Source of the DNA: an uncultured Phycisphaerales bacterium
GTDB lineage: Bacteria; Planctomycetota; Phycisphaerae; Phycisphaerales; UBA1924
Length of the DNA stretch: 55,555 nucleotides
Assembly: GCA_903929885.1 (NCBI GenBank)
Contig: CAIYWI010000142.1
Coordinates: 1 to 55,555 of the forward strand
Reading direction: 5' to 3'
Made by a program: the position numbers and the translations under genes. The stretch's first letter is position 1; each line of letters opens with the position of its first letter. This document shows, piece after piece, positions 49,909 to 55,555 of the stretch. The notes under the pieces are model-generated. The model saw only the letters and a program-made list of their open reading frames with translations, searched no databases and had not been told where the DNA came from.

Positions 49909-52900
49909 TTGAAGAATCGCATGCTTCTGGCGTTGTTCCTCTGCGCAGGCACCTGCACCGTGGCGCAGGGAATCGTGGCCCCCGCCCTCGAAACCTCGGC
50001 CCGCCCGGTCGCCTCAACCACCGCCGCTGCCGCGGCACACGCCCCCGTCGCCCTTCGAAGCGACGGCAAGCCCATGCTCGCCGCCGCCTCCAAGTACGGT
50101 GTCACCGGCTATCCCAACTTCGACATCCGCATCGGTGGCGAGATCGGCTCGGCCATCCCTGAAGTCGTCGCCGCCCGCGAGGCCTTCCTCGCCGCCGGTC
50201 ATCGCGATGCCCGCGACAAGGGCGTCGCCCGCCCTCGCGAGCTCTACCCCGACCTCGCCGTCGACGTCGACCAGTACACCGGCACCGTCAGCTCCGTGCG
50301 CTCGCTCACGCAGATGCTCACCGCGCCGGGCGCGGGCGTCGCCGTCCGCTCGCCCATCAACGCCGCCCGCGACTTCGTCACTGAGTTCGCCGACGCCTTC
50401 GGCATCGCCGCCGCCGACCTCGACGCCGCCCGGCTCAGCCGCAACTACGTCACGTCCCTCACCGGCGCGCACCACCTGACCTTCCAGCAGCAGGTCGGCG
50501 CCGTCGACGTCGTCGGCTGCAAGGTCATCGCCAACGTCGATCGCCACGGCAGCATCGTCAACATCGGCAGCACCTTCATCCCCGGCCTCGCGGAGCGAAC
50601 GCTCCCCGCGCCAGCCATCGACGCCCGCAAGGCCCTCGAGCTCGCCGCCCGCAACGTCGGCGTGCGCATCGCCTCGCAGCCCGTCGCCGAGCCCAAGGGC
50701 ATGAACGACGCCGAAGTCACGCCCGCCGATCAGGCCACCACCTGGAAGGGCATCAAGGAACTCCGCGCCGACGAGCCCGTCATCACCCGCCGCGTCTGGT
50801 TCCCCCGCACCGTCTCCGACGTGCGCCCCGCGTGGACGGTCGTCGTTCCCGTGCCCGGCATCGGCCACACCTACGACATCACCGTCGATGCCGTCACCGG
50901 CGAGGTGCTCTGCCGCACCAATCGCCTGGTCTGGGACACCACCCAGCCCATCACCATGCGCATCTTCACCTCCGACAGCCCCGCCCCCGGCTCGCCGGGC
51001 CTGGCCACCGTCGGCACCGATCAGTTCCCCTTCGACGTTCGCCAACTGGTCACCATCACCCCCGACCAGATGCGACCCTTCTCGCCCAACGGCTGGATCG
51101 ACGACAACAACCGCCAGACCGTCGGCAACAACGTCGACGCCCACTCCGATCTCAGCGGCGGCAACACCATCGACCCCCGCCCCGACGGCGGCGTCAACCG
51201 CGTCTTCGACTTCCCCTTCAACGAAACCGCCGCGCCCGGCACCTACACCGCCTCCGCCGTCGTCCAGATGTTCTACTTCGCCAACAACTTCCACGATCGC
51301 CTCTACTCGATGGGCTTCGACGAGGTCGCCGGCAACTTCCAGACCAGCAACTTCGGCCGCGGCGGCGTCGGCGGCGACGCCGTGATGGCCGACGCACAAG
51401 ACGGCGGCGGCACCAACAACGCCAACTGGCAATCCACCGGCGCCGACGGCTCCTCCGCCCGCATGCAGATGTACGTCTTCACCGGGCCCACCCCCGCCCG
51501 CGACGGCACCCTCGACGGCGATGTCGTCTACCACGAACTCGCTCACGGCCTCTCCATCCGCCTCCACCAGGGCATCTCCGCCAACGTCACCCGCGCCAAG
51601 GGCGAAGGGTGGTCCGACTTCTTCGGCATCTCCCTCAACGCCCAGGCCGGCGACGATCCCGACGGCAACTACTGCACCGGCGGCTATGTCACCAAGCAGT
51701 TCCTCAACGCCACCTACCTCCAGAACTACTACTTCGGCATCCGACGCTTCCCCTACAGCACCAACCTCAACATCAACCCCCAGACCTTCGCCGACACCGA
51801 CCCCGGCCAGCAGAACTACCCCGCCTCCGTCCCCCGCAGCGCGATCATCGGCAACACCGCCGATCAGGTCCACAACATGGGCGAGGTCTGGTGCAACACC
51901 CTCCTCGAAGGTCGCGCCGCCATGTGGCCCACGCTGGGCTTCGAGGCCAACCAACGCATGATGCGTCTGGTCGTCGAGGGCATGAAACTCCACGCCGTCA
52001 GCGATCCCAACTTCCTCCAGTCGCGCGACACCATCATCCAGGCCGACAACCTCGTCTACGGCGGCGCGAACCGCACCGCCCTCTGGACCGCCTTCGCCAA
52101 GCGCGGCATGGGCCGCAACGCCACCGCGCCGGCCAGCACCACCTCCAGCGGCATCGTCGAGAACTTCGAAGTCCCCTTCGACGCCATCTTCACCTACCCC
52201 TCGGGCCGCCCCGAGCAGTTGGTGCCCGGCCAGGCCACCTCCTTCCCCGTCAACATCGGCGAGTTCAATCTCACGCTCGTTCCCAACTCCGGCCAACTCC
52301 ACTACTCCCTCAACGGCGCGCCCTTCGTCATCGCGCCCATGACCCAGACCGAGCCCGGCCGCTACATCGCCACGCTCCCCGCCTTCTCCTGCTTCGATGT
52401 CATTCGCTACTACACCAGCGTCGACACCAGTCTGGGCCGCAAGGTGAACCCCGCCTCGGCGCCCACCGGCATCCCCGTCGCCAAGGTCTTCACCGGCATC
52501 GACGCCGCCATCACCGACACCGGCGAAACCGACGAAGGCTGGGTCGTCACCAGCGCCGCCACCGACGGCGCATGGGAACGCGCCACGCCCATCTACTCGG
52601 GCTCCACCAACCCCGCCAACGACCGCGGCGATCCGGCCGCCGATTACGACCAGGTCGGCACCCGCAAGTGCTGGCTCACCAAGAACAACACCTCGCCCAC
52701 CAGCTCCAACACCGATGTCGACGGCGGCGCCACCACCATCACCTCCCGCACCTTCGCCACCCGCGCCGGCGACACCATGTCCTACGCCGCGTGGTGCAAC
52801 GCCAACCTCGGCGGCGCATTCTCCACGGGCGACGGCCTCAAGGTCGATTACTCGCTCGACAACGGCGCCACGTGGACCAACCTCCGCTTCTACTCCTCGC

Positions 52901-53235
52901 CCGCCAACACCTGGCGACTCGAGAACTTCCTCGTCGGCACCGACTTCCCCGCCTCCGATCGCACCAAGGTCCGCTTCGTCGCCATCGATGCCGGCGTCGG
53001 CAACGTCGTCGAGTGCGCCATGGACGCCTTCTCCGTCCGCCGCCTCGTCTGCGATGCCGCGCCGCCCTGCCCCGCCGACTTCAACAACGACGGCGGCGTC
53101 GATGGCGCGGACGTCGAGGCCTTCATCCTCGCCTGGGAAGCCGCCGATCCCGCCGCCGACGTCAATCAGGACGGCGGCATCGACGGAGCCGATCTCCCCG
53201 CCTTCTTCGTTCCCTGGCAGAACGGCGGCTGCTGA
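49909..53235 (+). CDS. secreted M36-like metallopeptidase with GC-type dockerin
   Basis: This 1108-aa protein begins with TTG (49909; ATG at 49921 is an alternative) and a signal peptide (MLLALFLCAGTCTVAQG). An FTP/PepSY-type propeptide region follows (about residues 100-330). The catalytic domain has VVYHELAHGLSIR with zinc ligands His542 and His546 and Glu543, plus EGWSDFFG at about 566, matching M36 fungalysin-type peptidases. A region from about 750 on is beta-rich (YTSVDTSLGRKV and DTMSYAAWCN). The C-terminus is a two-loop dockerin from Cys1054 (CPADFNNDGGVDGADVEAF, then DVNQDGGIDGADLPAFF) to a final Cys1108. It is probably an exported protease attached via the dockerin. Confidence 0.9.
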   Translation: MKNRMLLALFLCAGTCTVAQGIVAPALETSARPVASTTAAAAAHAPVALRSDGKPMLAAASKYGVTGYPNFDIRIGGEIGSAIPEVVAAREAFLAAGHRDARDKGVARPRELYPDLAVDVDQYTGTVSSVRSLTQMLTAPGAGVAVRSPINAARDFVTEFADAFGIAAADLDAARLSRNYVTSLTGAHHLTFQQQVGAVDVVGCKVIANVDRHGSIVNIGSTFIPGLAERTLPAPAIDARKALELAARNVGVRIASQPVAEPKGMNDAEVTPADQATTWKGIKELRADEPVITRRVWFPRTVSDVRPAWTVVVPVPGIGHTYDITVDAVTGEVLCRTNRLVWDTTQPITMRIFTSDSPAPGSPGLATVGTDQFPFDVRQLVTITPDQMRPFSPNGWIDDNNRQTVGNNVDAHSDLSGGNTIDPRPDGGVNRVFDFPFNETAAPGTYTASAVVQMFYFANNFHDRLYSMGFDEVAGNFQTSNFGRGGVGGDAVMADAQDGGGTNNANWQSTGADGSSARMQMYVFTGPTPARDGTLDGDVVYHELAHGLSIRLHQGISANVTRAKGEGWSDFFGISLNAQAGDDPDGNYCTGGYVTKQFLNATYLQNYYFGIRRFPYSTNLNINPQTFADTDPGQQNYPASVPRSAIIGNTADQVHNMGEVWCNTLLEGRAAMWPTLGFEANQRMMRLVVEGMKLHAVSDPNFLQSRDTIIQADNLVYGGANRTALWTAFAKRGMGRNATAPASTTSSGIVENFEVPFDAIFTYPSGRPEQLVPGQATSFPVNIGEFNLTLVPNSGQLHYSLNGAPFVIAPMTQTEPGRYIATLPAFSCFDVIRYYTSVDTSLGRKVNPASAPTGIPVAKVFTGIDAAITDTGETDEGWVVTSAATDGAWERATPIYSGSTNPANDRGDPAADYDQVGTRKCWLTKNNTSPTSSNTDVDGGATTITSRTFATRAGDTMSYAAWCNANLGGAFSTGDGLKVDYSLDNGATWTNLRFYSSPANTWRLENFLVGTDFPASDRTKVRFVAIDAGVGNVVECAMDAFSVRRLVCDAAPPCPADFNNDGGVDGADVEAFILAWEAADPAADVNQDGGIDGADLPAFFVPWQNGGC

Positions 53236-53252
53236 GCCGCGTCTCATCCGTC

Positions 53253-54023
53253 ATGCGACACGCCCTCCTCCCCATCCTCATCCTTCCGCTCCTCGCCCCG
53301 GCCGCCTTCGCCGATCGCGTCCGCGTCACCATCACCGGCACCGTCGAGTCCGCCTCCTTCTCCCGCGGGCCCTTCGTCTCCGCTCGCGCCGGCCAGCCCG
53401 CCGTCGCCATCTTCGAGGTCGATTCCAACGCTTTCCGCGACAGCGCCCAGTTCCCGGTCCGCGGCTACACCATCGACCCGCCCACCCTCCGCCTCACCGT
53501 CGGATCCGGCTCCACCGGCAGCCGCATCCCCCTTCCCTCCGGAAGCACGCCCACCTTCGTCCTCCGCGACAACGACCCCGCCGTCGACGGCTTCTACATC
53601 ACCTCGGGCATCCTCGAGTTCCCCGGCTCCATCCCCCTCGACAGCGGCTCCACCGCCTCGATGTCCATGACCTTTTCGCGAGGATTCGACGTCGGCACCA
53701 TCCTCCGCTCCCGCGACATCCTCGATGCCGCCCCCGGCCGCTGGGGCTTCGAACACATGGCCAGCTACGACTGGTCCGTCGGCATGCAGGGCGCAGCCCC
53801 CATGCTCATCACCTACGAAACCATCGCCATCGACAACCTCACCAACCCCCCGCGATGCCCCGCCGATTACAATCAGGATGGCGGCGTCGACGGAGCCGAT
53901 GTCGAGGCCTTCTTCGTCGACTGGCAGGATGGCCTCCTCCCCGCCGACGTCAACCAAGATGGCGGCGTCGACGGTGCCGACGTGCAGACCTTCTTCACCC
54001 TCTGGGCTACCGGCGGCTGCTGA
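53253..54023 (+). CDS. secreted protein with GC-type dockerin, function unknown
   Basis: This 256-aa protein has a signal peptide (LLPILILPLLAPAAFA) and a beta-rich domain of about 180 aa (VRVTITGTVESASF, then AIFEVDSNAFRDS and DGFYITSGILEF) that I cannot name. It looks like a PEP-CTERM-protein-like secreted domain. The C-terminus, Cys202 to the final Cys256, is the same two-loop dockerin as its neighbour (CPADYNQDGGVDGADVEAFF, then DVNQDGGVDGADVQTFF). It lies 17 nt after the M36 gene and is probably in the same operon. It may be a structural or regulatory partner. Confidence 0.82.
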   Translation: MRHALLPILILPLLAPAAFADRVRVTITGTVESASFSRGPFVSARAGQPAVAIFEVDSNAFRDSAQFPVRGYTIDPPTLRLTVGSGSTGSRIPLPSGSTPTFVLRDNDPAVDGFYITSGILEFPGSIPLDSGSTASMSMTFSRGFDVGTILRSRDILDAAPGRWGFEHMASYDWSVGMQGAAPMLITYETIAIDNLTNPPRCPADYNQDGGVDGADVEAFFVDWQDGLLPADVNQDGGVDGADVQTFFTLWATGGC

Positions 54024-54045
54024 TCATCGCCCGGCCCGATTCCCC

Positions 54046-54051
54046 TATACT
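54046..54051 (+). promoter_or_regulatory. putative -10 box (TATACT) for tRNA-Thr
   Basis: TATACT lies 10 nt before the mature 5' end of tRNA-Thr. tRNA-Tyr has a TACCCT box at exactly the same 10-nt distance. Confidence 0.5.
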
Positions 54052-54061
54052 CCCGGCGTTC

Positions 54062-54134
54062 GCCACCTTAGCTCAGTTGGTAGAGCAGCGCTTTTGTAAA
54101 GCGCGGGTCGGAGGTTCAAGTCCTCTAGGTGGCT
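54062..54134 (+). tRNA. tRNA-Thr (anticodon TGT)
   Basis: This 73-nt tRNA has acceptor GCCACCT pairing with AGGTGGC and discriminator T. The anticodon stem GCGCT/AGCGC encloses the loop TTTGTAA, so the anticodon is TGT, reading ACA. The D-arm GCTC/GAGC and the T-loop TTCAAGT are standard. CCA is not encoded. Confidence 0.96.
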
Positions 54135-54202
54135 TTGCATCGGGCTTTCCAAGTGGCGTTCTCGGCCTCGCCTCGCCGGTTGCCCCTCCATACCCCCTCG
54201 CC

Positions 54203-54208
54203 TACCCT
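54203..54208 (+). promoter_or_regulatory. putative -10 box (TACCCT) for tRNA-Tyr
   Basis: TACCCT lies 10 nt before the mature 5' end of tRNA-Tyr, matching the tRNA-Thr arrangement, so the two tRNAs may each have their own promoter. Confidence 0.4.
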
Positions 54209-54218
54209 CCCTGTCCCC

Positions 54219-54301
54219 GGGCGAGTGCCGGAGCGGCCAATCGGGGCAGACTGTAAATCTGTTGGTTCACACCTACGGGGGTTCGAATCCCTCCTCGCCC
54301 A
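54219..54301 (+). tRNA. tRNA-Tyr (anticodon GTA)
   Basis: This 83-nt class II tRNA has acceptor GGGCGAG paired with CTCGCCC and discriminator A. The anticodon loop CTGTAAA gives anticodon GTA. The long variable arm and the T-loop TTCGAAT are in place. CCA is not encoded. In many bacteria tRNA-Thr and tRNA-Tyr precede tuf; here tuf does not follow. Confidence 0.95.
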
Positions 54302-54374
54302 CTTCGCCGACCCCGTCGCCACGCGGCGGGGTCGCTTGTTTTTCGCCCCGGGACCCTCCCCCAGCACCATCGCT

Positions 54375-55352
54375 TCACGCAATCGCGTTCGGCGGCTCTC
54401 TCCCCGCCAGAATCGCCCCCGCGTTCTCGCACACCATCGCCGTCATCATCTCCCGGTACCGCGTCTCCGCGCTCCCGATGTGAGGCGTCAACACCACCCG
54501 CGGGTTCGACACCAACGCAGGGTGCACCAGCGGCTCGCGCTCGTACACGTCCAGTCCCGCCGAGTGCAGGTGTCCTGACGCCAACGCTTCGACCAGTGCC
54601 TCCTCGTCCACCACCGGCCCGCGGGCCGTGTTCACGAAGATCGCCCCCGGCTTCATCGCCGCGAACGCCGCCCGGTTCATCAGGTGCCGCGTCTCGGGCG
54701 TCAGTGGGCAATGCACGCTCACGACGTCCGCCTGCGCCAGCCCCTCGCGCAGCGACACCCGTTCGCCCGCCACCGGCGCAAGCTCGAACTCCCAGTGCCG
54801 GCTCCGTGCCACATACAGCACCCGCATCCCCCAAGCCTTCGAACGCATCGCCACGCCCAGGCCGATTCGCCCCGCGCCCACCACCAAGAGCGTGCGCCCC
54901 GTCAGGTCCTTGCCCAGAAAGTCCGCCATGCCAAGGTGCCCGCGCGCGGGATACTCGGCGCTCCGCGCGTACCGATCCGCCTCGATCAGCCGCCGCGCCG
55001 CCGCCATCACCAGCAGCCACGCCAGGTCCGCCGTCCCCTCCGTCACCGCGTTGGGCGTGTTTGTCACTCGCACCCCGCGACGCCGACATTCATCAAGGTC
55101 GATGTTCTCGAACCCCACCGCGAAGTTGCAGATGCCCTTGAGAGTCGGCCCCGCCGCATCGAGGAACTCGCGGTCCGCCTTGTCGGAGTACATCGTCACG
55201 ACGACCGAACTGCCGCGGATGCCCTCCAGCAATGCCTCACGTGAGGGCTTGGCGTCGCCCAACGTGCGCACCGTCGCCCCCGGCACTTCCGCCCTCCCGG
55301 GCACCGTGCGGGTGATGGTCACGATCAGCGGCGTCGAAGTGGGGGTGGTCAT
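54375..55352 (-). CDS. D-2-hydroxyacid dehydrogenase (glyoxylate/hydroxypyruvate reductase-like)
   Basis: This 325-aa enzyme belongs to the D-isomer-specific 2-hydroxyacid dehydrogenases. NAD-binding GAGRIGLGVA follows the hinge, and the catalytic residues are seen in NTARGPVVDEEAL (Arg), DVYEREPLVHP (Glu) and LTPHIGSAETRYR (His). The start LIVTITRTVPG and the family's NAVTEGTADLAW are typical of glyoxylate/hydroxypyruvate reductases or D-glycerate dehydrogenases. The ATG at 55352 has a TACGCT box 8 nt upstream; a longer frame to 55469 would run through the hairpins and is rejected. Confidence 0.9.
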   Translation of the reverse strand: MTTPTSTPLIVTITRTVPGRAEVPGATVRTLGDAKPSREALLEGIRGSSVVVTMYSDKADREFLDAAGPTLKGICNFAVGFENIDLDECRRRGVRVTNTPNAVTEGTADLAWLLVMAAARRLIEADRYARSAEYPARGHLGMADFLGKDLTGRTLLVVGAGRIGLGVAMRSKAWGMRVLYVARSRHWEFELAPVAGERVSLREGLAQADVVSVHCPLTPETRHLMNRAAFAAMKPGAIFVNTARGPVVDEEALVEALASGHLHSAGLDVYEREPLVHPALVSNPRVVLTPHIGSAETRYREMMTAMVCENAGAILAGREPPNAIA

Positions 55353-55360
55353 GCGGGCAA

Positions 55361-55366
55361 AGCGTA
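55361..55366 (-). promoter_or_regulatory. putative -10 box (TACGCT), leaderless type
   Basis: On the minus strand TACGCT lies 8 nt before the 2-hydroxyacid dehydrogenase ATG at 55352. It is the same hexamer as at 8554, 12169 and 16051. Confidence 0.42.
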
Positions 55367-55421
55367 CCGCATGCGGGACATGCCGCGGCGTTCCTGATCG
55401 CGAAGCGATCCCCGTCGAGAG

Positions 55422-55454
55422 CCGGGGGTGGCGGCGCATCGCCGCCACCCCCGG
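55422..55454. terminator. perfect 15-bp hairpin
   Basis: CCGGGGGTGGCGGCG at 55422-55436 pairs perfectly with its complement at 55440-55454 around a CAT loop. It lies in the gap upstream of the 2-hydroxyacid dehydrogenase and may terminate a transcript entering from the right edge. No U-tract follows on either strand. Confidence 0.5.
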
Positions 55455-55475
55455 AAGACGGTCAGCCAACCCCCC

Positions 55476-55490
55476 AACCCCGAAGGGGTT
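55476..55490. repeat. short hairpin AACCCC-GAA-GGGGTT
   Basis: AACCCC and GGGGTT pair around a GAA loop, 21 nt beyond the 15-bp hairpin. A third small stem (GATCG/CGATC) is at 55396-55410. The rest of the last 200 nt shows no gene. Confidence 0.6.
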
Positions 55491-55555
55491 GCCGAGGACG
55501 GGGGACGATGCCCCTCTTCAATACTCTTCCATGCCTATAACCACCGCCCCCCAGA

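Noticed and set aside
50014..53247. Very long open frame on the minus strand opposite the M36 peptidase (over 1000 codons), and similar ones opposite HldE, GT and HtrA genes
   Set aside because: In DNA this GC-rich, antisense frames stay open by chance. The translations are Gly/Val/Asp/Glu-rich low complexity with no motif, while the plus-strand frames carry clear catalytic motifs and signal peptides.

Overview
The window is a GC-rich bacterial chromosome segment that reads as Planctomycetota, most likely class Phycisphaerae. The pointers are two secreted proteins ending in the Cys-bracketed 'GC-type' dockerin module common in Phycisphaerae, a eukaryote-like family GT3 glycogen synthase, dispersed housekeeping genes (fur-rnpA-yidD without rpmH), and several SpoIIE-type phosphatases. 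This taxonomic call is an inference from gene content; no rRNA is present. No phage, transposase, integrase or CRISPR array was seen. Genes are tightly packed, and about six pairs overlap by a GTGA/ATGA/TTGA stop-start tetranucleotide.

Layout. 1-5.1 kb: tRNA-Ala, a HlyIII/PAQR membrane protein, a PfkB sugar kinase, then rdgB and fur-rnpA-yidD-class IV aminotransferase on the plus strand. 5.3-8.5 kb: an M42-type aminopeptidase and GT3 glycogen synthase. 8.6-12.1 kb: a minus-strand operon of LolD-like ATPase, FtsX/MacB-like permease with a His-rich loop, DUF3299 protein and Ogt methyltransferase. 12.2-17 kb: an orphan iron-type binding lipoprotein, an HD-GYP phosphodiesterase, an M20 amidohydrolase, tRNA-Ser and a Bax-inhibitor-1 protein. 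17-22.9 kb: FHA-GAF-PP2C phosphatase overlapping recQ, a CoiA-like protein and corA. 23-26.9 kb: livHMGF without a binding protein. 26.9-33.6 kb: a coiled-coil protein, a pseudouridine synthase, YihY, a polysaccharide flippase and a membrane-anchored EEP-fold protein. 33.6-44.2 kb: a PocR/GAF/PP2C phosphatase, a secreted TPR-like protein, a GT2, an HldE-like two-domain enzyme in reversed domain order, and two plus-strand glycosyltransferases; this is a surface-glycan neighbourhood. 44.2-49.6 kb: a divergent RpiA, an ALDH7-type dehydrogenase, nadA, an HtrA protease and a small lipoprotein. 49.7-54 kb: an M36 metallopeptidase and a companion protein, both with terminal GC-type dockerins. 54-55.5 kb: tRNA-Thr, tRNA-Tyr, a D-2-hydroxyacid dehydrogenase and a hairpin-rich end.

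The most general pattern is in the promoters. Many gene starts outside operons have a TANNNT hexamer (often TACGCT or TACCCT) only 5-12 bases before the start codon and no Shine-Dalgarno sequence, while several other genes have clear AAGGAG/GAGGA sites with longer leaders. This suggests frequent leaderless or near-leaderless transcription, and it helped choose several start codons. Other points of interest are an RpiA homologue lacking two catalytic residues, an EEP-fold protein lacking its metal-binding Glu, a structured leader ahead of the M36 peptidase, and the ABC/DUF3299 module.
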